NCBI GenBank assembly: GCA_021299185.1
Contig: JAJTHZ010000040.1
Coordinates: 1 to 64,000, forward strand
Length of the DNA: 64,000 nucleotides
Direction: 5' to 3'
Source of the DNA: Lysobacteraceae bacterium
GTDB taxonomy: Bacteria; Pseudomonadota; Gammaproteobacteria; Xanthomonadales; Ahniellaceae
The translations under genes were made by a program, and so were the position numbers. A model generated the notes under the pieces. The model saw only the letters and a list, made by a program, of their open reading frames with translations. It was not told the DNA's origin and ran no database searches. Position 1 is the stretch's first letter. Each line of letters opens with the position of its first letter. Positions 24,668 to 33,143 of this stretch are shown here, in pieces.

Positions 24668-24740
24668 GGGCCCAGGGCCCAGGGCTCAGGGCCCAGCCAA
24701 GAGCGGTCACTGATGCTTTCTGGGCCCTGGGCCCTGGGCC
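24668..24740. repeat. Inverted array of GGGCCCA heptamers
   Basis: The left arm 24668-24695 holds four tandem copies of GGGCCCA, one with a C-to-T change. The right arm 24721-24740 holds nearly three copies of the complement. A 25-nt spacer lies between them. The RNA could fold into a long stem just after the tesB terminator. The heptamer is itself palindromic at GGGCCC. Confidence 0.65.
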
Positions 24741-24786
24741 GTAGCGCCACCCTCCACCCCGAGCCAGACTCTCAGCCCCACGCCCC

Positions 24787-25194
24787 ATGCGCCAAGTCTT
24801 CACCTCCCCCCGCCTCGAAAACGTCGAAGCCGTCGCCAAGATCCTCGCCGACGCCGGCATCGAGACCCGGCTGACCGACGCGCAGTCGTGGAACCGCGCG
24901 ACCAAGCGCGACTACTCCTACAGCGACCGCAGCGGCAGCAGCGGCTACAAGTGGCCGGCCGTGTGGGTGGTCAAGACCGGGGAGTACGGCGACGCGCGGC
25001 GGGTGCTGAAGGAAGCCGGCGTGCTGTTGCCGACCACGCGCGGCGTGGACCTCGGCAGCTACACGCCGGCGGCGAAGGCGGCGCCCGCGCCCACCATGTC
25101 CGGCGCCACCAAGTTCCGCCTCGCGCTGTTCGCCGTGCTGCTGGTGGTGGCCGCGGTGCAGGGCCTGCGCCACCTCGGCGTTCTGTCGTTCTGA
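24787..25194 (+). CDS. DUF2007-like protein with a C-terminal membrane helix
   Basis: 135 residues. The first 75 residues resemble the DUF2007 'putative signal transducing protein' ferredoxin-like fold (MRQVFTSPRLENVEAVAKILADAGIETRL, then WVVKTGEYGDARRVLKEAG). A flexible Ala/Thr linker and one C-terminal helix (FRLALFAVLLVVAAVQGL) follow, so the domain probably faces the cytoplasm at the membrane. No catalytic residues are evident and the function is unknown. It converges on the MFS gene with only 10 nt between stops. Confidence 0.68.
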   Translation: MRQVFTSPRLENVEAVAKILADAGIETRLTDAQSWNRATKRDYSYSDRSGSSGYKWPAVWVVKTGEYGDARRVLKEAGVLLPTTRGVDLGSYTPAAKAAPAPTMSGATKFRLALFAVLLVVAAVQGLRHLGVLSF

Positions 25195-25216
25195 GCCGCC
25201 CGGCTCACGGCGGCTC
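25193..25216. terminator. Hairpin across the convergent stop codons
   Basis: 8-bp perfect stem GAGCCGCC / GGCGGCTC with an 8-nt loop, covering both stop codons. No T-run is present, so this is a weak candidate for bidirectional termination. Confidence 0.35.
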
Positions 25217-26464
25217 GATCACCACCCGGTGCGGGTCGCGCTCGGCCGCCGGCGCGGGCGTGATGCGCACGAACCACCACCAGCAGCCGTAACCCGCGGC
25301 GATCAAGGCCGCCGCGCCCAGCGCGAGCGCCTGGTGGCCGTGCTGCAGGGCCGGCGACAGGAAGGCCGCGATCGAACTGGTGCACAGGCCCCAGATGAAG
25401 GCCTGCATCGACGAGGCGGACCCGCGGAACTGCGGATGGCGGTCGAGCATCTTCACCGACAGCACCGGGAACACCATCGAGATGCCGAACGCGCACACCA
25501 GCACCGGCAGCACCGCCCACGGCACCGTCGGCTGCTCGACCGCGAGGTTGTAGCCGAGGCTGAGCAGGGTGCCCACACCCATCACCGCATAGCCGATCGC
25601 GACCTGGCGCCGCGGCAGCACGCTGCCGGCGAGCCGGTTCGACAGCGCCGCTCCGCCCATCATTCCCGCGATCATCGGCACGAAGAACCACGGATAACCG
25701 AGCGTGCCGAGGCCGAGGATCTTCTCGATGAAGGCCGGCGCCGAGGCGATGTAGAGGAAATTGGCGCCGAAGTTGAAGCCGGTGGCGAGCACCAGCAGCA
25801 CGAAGCGACCGTCGAGGCCGATCCGCCGGTAGACGTCGAACAGCGGGCGCGGCGCGAAACGCATGCGGCGTTCCGCCGGATGCGTCTCCGGAAGCACGCG
25901 CAGGCACAGCCACCACAACCCCGCGCCGTAAAGCGCGAGGAACCAGAACACCGCGCGCCAGTCCGCCAGCGCGTACACCACGCCGCCGATCACCGGTGCC
26001 ACCGCCGGTGCCACGCCGAAGAACAGCGTGATCAGGCTCATCACGCGCTGCGCCTGCGGGCCGTCGTAGAGGTCGCGCACGATGGCGCGGCCGACGATCA
26101 GCCCGGTGCCGGTGGCCACCCCCTGCAGCGCCCGCATCGCCAGCAACTGCTCGATGCTGGTCACCAGCGCGCAGCCGACCGACGCGACCAGGTACAGCAC
26201 CACGCCCCACAGCACCACGCGCCGTCGCCCATAGGCGTCCGACAGCGGCCCGTGGAACAGCGCCATCACCGCATAGGCCAGCAGGTAGATACTGATCGTC
26301 TGCTGCATCGCCCACGGCGAGGCGCGCAGTTCCTGCGCCACCGCGTGGTAGGCGGGGAAGAACGCGTCGATGGTGAACGGCCCGAACATCGACAGCAGCG
26401 CCAGCAGCGCGGCGAGGCGCACCGGGTGCACGGGACGATCGGACCAGGGCGGCAGCGGGTTCAA
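25205..26464 (-). CDS. Bcr/CflA family MFS drug exporter
   Basis: Twelve-helix inner-membrane major facilitator of 419 residues. The helix 1 motif FGPFTIDAFFPAYHAVAQEL and the loop 2-3 motif GPLSDAYGRRRVVLWG are typical of the Bcr/CflA drug:H+ antiporter family, as is LQGVATGTGLIVGRAIVRDLYDG in helices 4-5 (motif C region nearby). The family exports bicyclomycin, chloramphenicol or other small compounds; the substrate here cannot be told. Monocistronic, divergent from the orphan permease gene. Confidence 0.88.
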   Translation of the reverse strand: MNPLPPWSDRPVHPVRLAALLALLSMFGPFTIDAFFPAYHAVAQELRASPWAMQQTISIYLLAYAVMALFHGPLSDAYGRRRVVLWGVVLYLVASVGCALVTSIEQLLAMRALQGVATGTGLIVGRAIVRDLYDGPQAQRVMSLITLFFGVAPAVAPVIGGVVYALADWRAVFWFLALYGAGLWWLCLRVLPETHPAERRMRFAPRPLFDVYRRIGLDGRFVLLVLATGFNFGANFLYIASAPAFIEKILGLGTLGYPWFFVPMIAGMMGGAALSNRLAGSVLPRRQVAIGYAVMGVGTLLSLGYNLAVEQPTVPWAVLPVLVCAFGISMVFPVLSVKMLDRHPQFRGSASSMQAFIWGLCTSSIAAFLSPALQHGHQALALGAAALIAAGYGCWWWFVRITPAPAAERDPHRVVIEPP

Positions 26465-26769
26465 GCGGCCAGTCTATCGCGCGCGAAGCGGCGGCGCCGC
26501 GGCGCGTGCCCGGACCGGGAGCGTCCGGCGAGGGCGTCGCGCCGGGTCCCGTCGGGGGAAACGCGGCCGCGCCCGCGGAGCCACGCCGCCACCCCGGCCA
26601 TGCCGCCGGGCGGCGCACGACCGTCCGCGTGCGGACAACCGTGTCCGGCGAACAGCCCGCGGGTGGACGCGCGGCGTGCGCGATGGCCGCGCACGCCGCG
26701 CGAAACACGCGTCGCGCGATTGGCATGCGCGTTGCACGATCGACCCGGGCACTGCATCCTGGAGTCCGC
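26465..26769. other. 305-nt divergent intergenic region
   Basis: Separates the MFS gene (minus) from the MacB/FtsX-type permease (plus). Apart from the candidate sigma-54 site at 26721-26736 I see no clear promoter for the MFS gene and no coding signal with matching codon bias. Confidence 0.5.
26721..26736 (+). promoter_or_regulatory. Candidate sigma-54 (-24/-12) promoter
   Basis: TGGCATGCGCGTTGCA matches the consensus TGGCACGNNNNTTGCW at all but one constrained position (C to T) with exact spacing. +1 would fall near 26747, leaving a 23-nt leader that contains the CTGGAG ribosome-binding stretch before the ATG at 26770. No enhancer-binding protein is encoded nearby. Confidence 0.5.
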
Positions 26770-29178
26770 ATGCGAACGCCGGAATCATCGATCGTCGCCG
26801 CGATCAAGGCCTCCCGGCCGCTCGCTCTGATCGCATGGTCGATGCCAATCCTCGCCACCGCGCTGGCCGGCGCCGTGCTGGTGCTGAGCATCGTCGACCA
26901 CACGATCTGGCGCCCGCTGCCCTACCCGGACGCCGACCGCATCGCCACCGTGTTCGTCGAGCGCGACGGCCGCCGTGCCGATGTGCCCGCGGCCCTGTAC
27001 ACCGCCTTCGAGTCCGAAGTCGGTTCGCGCGCGGTGCTGGCCGCCACCCGGATGGACTCGCTGGTGCTGCGCCGCGACGACGGTGCGCGGCGCGTGATCG
27101 GGGCCCACGTCTCCGCGCGCTGGTTCGAACTGCACGGCATGGCGCCGCACATGGGCCGCTACTTCGTGGCCGACGACTACGCATCCTCCGGCCTGGTTCC
27201 GGTGGTGCTGTCGCACCGCGGCTGGACCGCACTGTTCGATGCCGACCCCGGCATCGTCGGCCGCGATGTCACGCTCGACGGCGTCGGCTACCGGGTCGTC
27301 GGGGTCGCCCCGGACGGGCTCGACCTGCAGTTCCGCGCCGACGTCGCGCTACCCTACCGGCCCGCGCCGGGCGCCGACGACGGCCTGTACCCGGTGATGC
27401 GCGTCCAAGGGGCGGACGACATCGCCACCCTGGATGCGCTCGCCAAGGCCACCCAGGCTCGTCTCGCCGGCGAACGTCCGGAACTCGCCACGATCGGCGC
27501 GCTGCGCGTGCGCCCGACCGTCGAACTGCTCGCGCAGCCGGTGAAGCCGGTAGCGACGGCGCTGCTGGTGGCGCTGGCGGCAGTGCTGCTGGCCGCCGCC
27601 GCCAGTTTCGTCAACCAGGTCGTGCTCGCCGCGGTGCGCCGCGAGCGTCGCCTGGCCACCGAACTCGCGATCGGCGCCACGCCGCGGCGGCTGGCGCTGC
27701 GCGCCGCGGCGGAAGCCGGCATGGCGGTGGTAGCCGCGACGCTGGTCGCGATCCTCGCGGCGCTCGGGCTGGTCGAACTGCTGCCGCTGGCCGGCGCGGA
27801 CTGGATCCCGCGCCTCGAACGGCTGGGTGTGTCCGCCGCCTCGGTGGCGTGGACCCTGGGCGCGGCGGCGTGCACCGCATGGGTCGGGGGCATGGTGGCC
27901 GCCACCGTGGTGGCGCGGCAGTGCCGTGGCTTCGCCGGGGTGCTTTCCACCCGCAGCGCCACGGCGAGCCGCTCGACGGCGGCCCCGCGACGCGCGGCGC
28001 TGCTGGCCCAGACCGCCTTGTCGGCGAGCCTGGTCCTGGGTTGCGTCCACGTGGTGGACAGCCTGCAGCAGCGCCTCGAGATCGACCTCGGCTTCGATCC
28101 GGCCACGCGCTGGACCGCCAACGTCGCCTTCCCGCCATCGGTGCTGGCCACCGGGGTGACGGCGTTCGAGCCCGCACAGCGCGAACGGTTCGGCGCCTTC
28201 CTGGATGCCGCCGAGCGCGCCATCGAGGGCGTGCCCGGCGTGTCCGCCGCCGGCTTCGCGTTCACGCTGCCGGTGGTCGATCGCAGCCCGAACGTGGCGG
28301 AGGTCGACATCGAGGGCGAGGCCCGCCCGGGCGACGGCGGCAGCGCGCGCACCGCGCTATTGCAGTTCGCCTCGCCGGGCTTCTTCCGGGCGATGGACAT
28401 CCGGCTGGTGGCGGGCCAGATGTTCCGTCCGCTGGCGACCGAGGATCGCAGCGTGGTGCTGATCAACGAGTCGATGGCGCGCACCTGGTTCGCCGGCCGC
28501 GAGCCGATCGGCGCGCGCCTCGCCTTCGATGGTCGCTCGGCGGAAGTGATCGGGGTGGTCTCCGACATCCGCCAGGGCGGCATCCATGCGCCCGCCGCGC
28601 CGGAGTTCTACGTGCCGGCCAATGCCTATCCGTCGGTGATCGAACTCGGGCTGGTGGTGGACACGATGGGCGGCGTGGATGCGATCGGCACGGCCGTGCG
28701 CGCCGCCATCGGCGCGATCGATCCGGGCGTCCCGGTGTACCTGGAAGAGACCATGACGGCGGCGCTCGACCGGCAGGTCGCCGACCACCGCTTCCTGGTG
28801 CTGGCGGTGTGGCTGTTCGGACTGACCGCCACCATCAGCGCGTTCGGCGGCCTGCTGCTGGCCAGCCTGCAGACCATCGTGCAGGAGCGCGACGCGCTGT
28901 CGGTGCGCGCGGCGCTCGGCGCGAGCGGGGCTCGCCTCGCGCGCGACCTCGCCGCGCGCTACGGCGCGCTGTTGCTCGCGGGCGTGGTCGGTGGCCTGCT
29001 CCTGCAGGCGACCTTCGCCGCGCGCGCGCTCACCGCGCTGGTTCCCGATGCCGGCAGCACGAGCCTGGCCACCACCGCGCTGGCGGTCCTCGCGCTGCTG
29101 GGTGGCTTCGCGCTGGCGATCGCGCCCGCGGCGCTGCGCGCCTATCGCATCGATCCGCGCGAAGCGCTGCGCGGCTGA
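26770..29178 (+). CDS. Orphan MacB/FtsX-type ABC permease with duplicated modules (ADOP-like)
   Basis: Inner-membrane protein of 802 residues. An N-terminal helix is followed by a MacB-type periplasmic domain opening IWRPLPYPDADRIATVFVE (near residue 45), an FtsX helix set (ALLVALAAVLLAAAASFVN near 260 with LGATPRR-like IGATPRRLALRA), a second periplasmic domain (residues about 440-660, with IGVVSDIRQGGIHAPAAPEFYVP), and a final FtsX set ending in an AYRIDPREALRG tail. This duplicated layout is that of ADOP-type permeases. No ATPase gene accompanies it, so it must use one encoded elsewhere or act without one. Convergent with the two-component system, 77 nt between stops. Confidence 0.83.
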   Translation: MRTPESSIVAAIKASRPLALIAWSMPILATALAGAVLVLSIVDHTIWRPLPYPDADRIATVFVERDGRRADVPAALYTAFESEVGSRAVLAATRMDSLVLRRDDGARRVIGAHVSARWFELHGMAPHMGRYFVADDYASSGLVPVVLSHRGWTALFDADPGIVGRDVTLDGVGYRVVGVAPDGLDLQFRADVALPYRPAPGADDGLYPVMRVQGADDIATLDALAKATQARLAGERPELATIGALRVRPTVELLAQPVKPVATALLVALAAVLLAAAASFVNQVVLAAVRRERRLATELAIGATPRRLALRAAAEAGMAVVAATLVAILAALGLVELLPLAGADWIPRLERLGVSAASVAWTLGAAACTAWVGGMVAATVVARQCRGFAGVLSTRSATASRSTAAPRRAALLAQTALSASLVLGCVHVVDSLQQRLEIDLGFDPATRWTANVAFPPSVLATGVTAFEPAQRERFGAFLDAAERAIEGVPGVSAAGFAFTLPVVDRSPNVAEVDIEGEARPGDGGSARTALLQFASPGFFRAMDIRLVAGQMFRPLATEDRSVVLINESMARTWFAGREPIGARLAFDGRSAEVIGVVSDIRQGGIHAPAAPEFYVPANAYPSVIELGLVVDTMGGVDAIGTAVRAAIGAIDPGVPVYLEETMTAALDRQVADHRFLVLAVWLFGLTATISAFGGLLLASLQTIVQERDALSVRAALGASGARLARDLAARYGALLLAGVVGGLLLQATFAARALTALVPDAGSTSLATTALAVLALLGGFALAIAPAALRAYRIDPREALRG

Positions 29179-29255
29179 CGCCACGCGAGCCGGGTGGCTG
29201 GAGCCGGAAGCCATTTGCCTGGGCACAACCGGCGACGCTGCCCCGCGCGCGGTGT

Positions 29256-31199
29256 TCAGGCCGCGCCGTCGACCGGCTCCCGCGTGCGCGCGGGCAGCAC
29301 GACCCGGACCCGCGTGCCGGGCGACAGCGGCAGGATGTCGACCTGCGCGCCCAGCTCCGCGGCGCGCGCCCGCATGCTCGCCAGGCCACGCCCCGGCGCC
29401 GCGAGCGGATCGATGCCCACCCCGTCGTCCTCGACCATGAGTTCGAGCGCCCCCGCGCCGCGCCGCAGGCGCACGGCGATCGTGCGCGCGCGCGCGTGGC
29501 GGCAGGCGTTGCTCACCGCCTCCTGCAGCAGGCGCAGCAGGTGCAGGGTGGCGCGGGTGCCGAGCGCGACCTCGCCATCGCCCGCGGGGGCGTCGAATTC
29601 GAGTGCGATGCCCGATCCCTGCAGTTGTTCGCGCAGGCGCCGCTCGAAGGCCAGCAGCGCCTCCGACAGCGTCGCTTCCGGCACATCCAGTGCATCCACC
29701 ATCAGGCGCAGGTCGGCGAGGCTCGACGCGACCGCCTGCTCGATCCGCTCGCGCGGCGGACCGCCGTGGCGCAACTGCATCTGCAGGCCGAGCAGGCTGC
29801 CGCCGACGCCGTCGTGCATGTCGCGCACGATGCGCTGGCGCTCGTCGAACGCGGCGTGCCGGGCGAGCAGGGCTTTCTCGCGCTCGTGCACGGCGGCGAG
29901 CTCCGCCTCGCGCGCGGCCAGGCGCTCGGCCAGAACCGCGTTGGCGTTCGTGACCACGCGCCGCGCGAGCGTCGCTTCGCGCGCCAGCGCGGCCACCATC
30001 CCCAACCCCAGCAGCAGCCCGGCCAGCGGCGCGGCATAGAAGGTCAGTGGCAGCGAAGGCAGGAACGGGACGTGCAGCTTGAGCGAAGCATCGGCGGCGT
30101 CGACCAGCAGCGCGGTCAGGCAGACCATCAGCACCACGCGCTCCAGCCAGTGGCGCCCGCCTTCGCGCGCCAGCGCGCCCATCAGCAGCAGCACGCCGCC
30201 GATGCCGGCCAGCGCGGTGGTGGCGAGGCTCAGCGTCGGGAACGTCCCCAGCCACTGCCGCGGATCGACCCAGCCGCCCATCGCCAACGCAGTGGCGGCG
30301 ACCATGAAGGCCTGCGTCGCGAACCAGCCCCAGCCGAGCGCCCGGCGCAGCCTCTGCGGCGCCGCGACCTGGTGCGCGATGTAGTACGCCGCGGCGCAGG
30401 GCAGCGCATTGGCGAGCGAGTAGTAGGCGAGGATGGTGGCCTCGCGCGAGATCGCGAACGGCGGCGAGAACGCCACCGCGTAGCTGCCGATGGCCCAGGC
30501 GACCAGCAGCACGACCAGCGCCCGCACGCGGGGCCGGTCCTCGGCCGGCCAGTTCACGACCAGGCACAGCAAGGCGGTGAACAGCAGGATGCCGACCGCG
30601 ACCAGCGGCAGGTCGACGTTGAACAGCTTGCCGTATCCGAAGGCCCGCGCGACCGCTTCCGCCGGCCCGACCTGGAACTCGGGGAACACGTGGGCGAACC
30701 CCTCGCTGGCGACCAGCACCGTGGCGAGGTTCTCGCCGGCGCGCAGCTCGGCCGCCGGCAGCATGTAGAACACCGGCTCCCTGCCGGCGCCACCGCTGAA
30801 GTTGTCGAGCGGCACGTTGGGCTTGACGATCGCGCCGTTGAGGCGGATCTCCTGGATCGAGCGGCGCGCGCCGAGGTACAGCGCGAGGTCGCGCCGCGGA
30901 TCGTCGACCTCGAACGGGATCTCGAAGCGCACCTGCGAGGGCGAACCGTCCAGCCGCGCCTTGTAGTTGGGGTCGGGCTCGTAGCCGGCGCGCAGGCGCG
31001 GTGCATCGGCGGGCGCGCGCCCGGCGGCGTCGAGCGCCACGTACTCCACCCACGGCCGCGCCTGCATGGTCGACGGACGCGCCGCGCTTTCCGCGGCGGC
31101 GATCGCCAGCCAGAACAGCACCTGCGAGGCGAGCAGCGCCGAGACCGCCCATCCCGCGGCGACCGGCCAGCACGGCCGTCCGGCGGCGCGCGCGGTCAT
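29256..31199 (-). CDS. NarL-type sensor histidine kinase with a 7TM-like sensor
   Basis: Membrane kinase of 647 residues. An N-terminal helix and a periplasmic jelly-roll-like region (residues about 35-190, RFEIPFEVDDPRRDLALYLGARRSI) are followed by about seven helices (190-400, 7TMR-DISM pattern), a short coiled coil, HisKA_3 with His462 in RIVRDMHDGVGGSLLG, and a HATPase with EAVSNACRHARA and DDGVGIDPL, then GRGLASMRARAAELGA. The kinase is complete. Its ATG overlaps the response-regulator stop by 4 nt. The sensor type suggests an extracellular carbohydrate-like or small-molecule cue, but the ligand is unknown. Confidence 0.88.
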   Translation of the reverse strand: MTARAAGRPCWPVAAGWAVSALLASQVLFWLAIAAAESAARPSTMQARPWVEYVALDAAGRAPADAPRLRAGYEPDPNYKARLDGSPSQVRFEIPFEVDDPRRDLALYLGARRSIQEIRLNGAIVKPNVPLDNFSGGAGREPVFYMLPAAELRAGENLATVLVASEGFAHVFPEFQVGPAEAVARAFGYGKLFNVDLPLVAVGILLFTALLCLVVNWPAEDRPRVRALVVLLVAWAIGSYAVAFSPPFAISREATILAYYSLANALPCAAAYYIAHQVAAPQRLRRALGWGWFATQAFMVAATALAMGGWVDPRQWLGTFPTLSLATTALAGIGGVLLLMGALAREGGRHWLERVVLMVCLTALLVDAADASLKLHVPFLPSLPLTFYAAPLAGLLLGLGMVAALAREATLARRVVTNANAVLAERLAAREAELAAVHEREKALLARHAAFDERQRIVRDMHDGVGGSLLGLQMQLRHGGPPRERIEQAVASSLADLRLMVDALDVPEATLSEALLAFERRLREQLQGSGIALEFDAPAGDGEVALGTRATLHLLRLLQEAVSNACRHARARTIAVRLRRGAGALELMVEDDGVGIDPLAAPGRGLASMRARAAELGAQVDILPLSPGTRVRVVLPARTREPVDGAA

Positions 31200-31861
31200 G
31201 GCTTGCCGAGCGTGATCAGGCCCTGCTGCACGGCGCGGAACACCGCTTCCGAGCGCGACCCGGCGGCCAGCTTGGGATAGAGGTTCTTGACGTGGTGCGC
31301 CACCGTGCCCGGCGATATGCCGAGTTGGACCGCGACCTCGCGGTACGAGAGGCCCCGCGCCAGCGCCTGCAGCACGTCCAGTTCGCGCGGCGTCAGCGCG
31401 AGCAGCGGATCGACGGGCGGCGGCGGCGTGGCATCGCGCGCGGTGCCGCGCAGGCGGCGCAGCAGGTAGCCGGCGACCGCGGGCGAGATCGGTGATTCGC
31501 CGGCCGCGGCGCCGCGCACCGCATCGACCAGCACGTCGGCCGAGGCGGCCTTGAGCACGTAGCCGTCGACGCCCGCAGCGATCGCCTCCACCACGCTCGC
31601 CTCGTCGCCGAACACGGTGAAGGCGACGATCGCCGGCGGCGGTACGCACTGGCGCAGCAGCGGCACCAGCGCGGTGCCACGGCCGTCGGGCAGCCCGAGG
31701 TCGAGCAGCACCACGTCGGTCGGCGCGGCGAGACGCGCGCGCGCATCGGCGAGGCTGTTCGCCGCCCACGCCACGTCGATGCCGTCGACGTCCCGCAGGC
31801 AGGCCACCAGGGTGTCGCGCACCGCGGCCTGGTCTTCGACGATCGCGACCCGCAGCGTCAT
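31196..31861 (-). CDS. NarL/LuxR-type response regulator
   Basis: DNA-binding response regulator of 221 residues and partner of the adjacent kinase. Receiver: acidic ED at 9-10, Asp54 in LLDLGLPDGRG, Thr in FTVFG and Lys in VLKAAS. A Pro-rich linker leads to the LuxR HTH (LTPRELDVLQALARGLSYREVAVQLGISPGTVAHHVKNLY). One departure from type is AHHVKNLYPKL, where most have THVKNIYRKL. It is translated first and overlaps the kinase. The convergent orphan permease is a possible but unproven target. Confidence 0.92.
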   Translation of the reverse strand: MTLRVAIVEDQAAVRDTLVACLRDVDGIDVAWAANSLADARARLAAPTDVVLLDLGLPDGRGTALVPLLRQCVPPPAIVAFTVFGDEASVVEAIAAGVDGYVLKAASADVLVDAVRGAAAGESPISPAVAGYLLRRLRGTARDATPPPPVDPLLALTPRELDVLQALARGLSYREVAVQLGISPGTVAHHVKNLYPKLAAGSRSEAVFRAVQQGLITLGKP

Positions 31862-32101
31862 GCCGGGTTGCCTGCCCGCGCACGCGCGACCGCCGCGCGA
31901 TCACGCGCGCGCCGCACCGCACCGCAGGTCGTGGTCATCGCGATGCCCAACCGTCGCCCCTTCCCCATCCGCCCGCCAGGCGCGAGTGATACGCACCCGG
32001 CGCCGGCGGCGCATCCCCCGTGCATGGGATGCCGCCACCGCGCCGGCTGTCGATACTACGCGGTTGCACGACGCGCGGCCGCCCGCAGGCACCGGCGCGG
32101 C

Positions 32102-32707
32102 TCAATCGACCCGACGCACGGCCGGCAGCAACGCGGTGGGGCGCTTGTCGGCGCTGCACAGGTCGTTGTCCGCCGGCCGCACCCCGAAGCGCAGGCCGCC
32201 GTCGGCATCCAGCGCCAGCAGGTCGTGGTCCTCGCCGCACTGCACCACCGGTTTCCAGCCCGCGCAGCCGCGCACCGAGATGTCCTGCTCGACGCCGACC
32301 GCGAGGCCGCAGCGGTCGAGTCCGAAAGCCGCGGCCAGCGCGGGATCGTCGGCGTGCAGGGTGACCCGCTTCGCCTCCTCCAGGAATACCGCGTCGAACG
32401 CCCCCGGCACGCGCGTGCTTGCGTCGAGCACGCGATAGCCGCCGCCGGTGCGGAAGGTGAACACCGGCTGCCGGCCCGCGGCGTCGAGCGAGAGCGTGAA
32501 GCGCAGCGACCAGCGACCGCGGTCGAACGCGAAATCGCGGAAACCGTAGGCCGCGCCCCACGGCTCGGGCGCGACGCTGGTGTAGCGGCCCTGCAGCGTG
32601 CGCAGCGACTGCGCGGGATCGGCGGCGGGCGGCGACGTGCCGACGGCGGCAGCGCCGCCCGCGACGGCAGCGAGGATGATCGACGACAGGATGCGGATGC
32701 GGGACAT
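32102..32707 (-). CDS. Secreted hypothetical protein, possibly APCDD1-domain-like
   Basis: 201 residues with a signal peptide (MSRIRILSSIILAAVAGGAAAVG). The mature part reads LQGRYTS..PEPWG, then FRDFAFDRGRWSLRFTLSLD, FTFRTGGGYRVLD and VPGAFDAVFLEEAKRVTL, then two Cys-containing blocks (DRCGLAVG, RGCAGWKP, VVQCGED, NDLCSADKRP). This G-x-W/Y-S...F-DxGxW...FTFRxxGxY run reminds me of bacterial APCDD1-domain proteins (beta-sandwich, periplasmic), but I cannot confirm it without a search. Four or five Cys suggest disulfides. The function is unknown. Monocistronic by position. Confidence 0.6.
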   Translation of the reverse strand: MSRIRILSSIILAAVAGGAAAVGTSPPAADPAQSLRTLQGRYTSVAPEPWGAAYGFRDFAFDRGRWSLRFTLSLDAAGRQPVFTFRTGGGYRVLDASTRVPGAFDAVFLEEAKRVTLHADDPALAAAFGLDRCGLAVGVEQDISVRGCAGWKPVVQCGEDHDLLALDADGGLRFGVRPADNDLCSADKRPTALLPAVRRVD

Positions 32708-32809
32708 GGGATGACCTGGATGATGGCGCGGCGGCTCGCCGCACCGCCATGAGGTGCGACCTCGGCCGGATCTGACGCGCGCGGCGCCGGCCGTGGCCTG
32801 CGCGCAAGC

Positions 32810-33124
32810 GTGTACGGCGCCTGCCGGATTGATTACCCTGCCGATCGCGCGCGCACCGCCGCGGCCTCCGCCTGCCTCGCGACGCTGTGGTCGGTGACGC
32901 TGAACGGCGCGCCGGTCGCGCTGGATCGCTTCGTCGTCGCCGAGCGCGCCGACCTCGGCCTGCGTGGACTGGCCGGATTCATCGACCTGCGCGGGCTGAC
33001 GCCCGGACCGCAGACGCTCGAAGTGGTCTGGCGCCCGCGCCCACAAACCGACCCGCCGCTGGACGACTTCCTGCCGGACCGCCAGGCGAACGCGATCCCG
33101 TTCGTGTGGAGCCCGTCGAACTGA
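32810..33124 (+). pseudogene. C-terminal fragment of an unknown protein
   Basis: From about 32880 the frame shows very strong third-position GC bias and reads like a structured protein end: VTLNGAPVALDRFVVAERADLGLRG (residues about 29-53), a repeated GL turn, then VVWRPRP and DDFLPDRQANAIPFVWSPSN before the stop. Before about 32880 the bias and plausibility fade (MYGACRIDYPADRART). There is no ribosome-binding site at the GTG at 32810. I read it as the surviving 3' end of a longer gene whose 5' part was lost; a genuine short gene is less likely. Family not recognised. Confidence 0.5.
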
Positions 33125-33143
33125 GCCCGGCCCGATGCGCGCC

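Noticed and set aside
29256-31922. A single fused regulator-kinase frame on the minus strand
   Set aside because: It joins two frames only because no stop interrupts one of them; the real kinase starts at 31199 and the regulator is in another frame with a 4-nt overlap.
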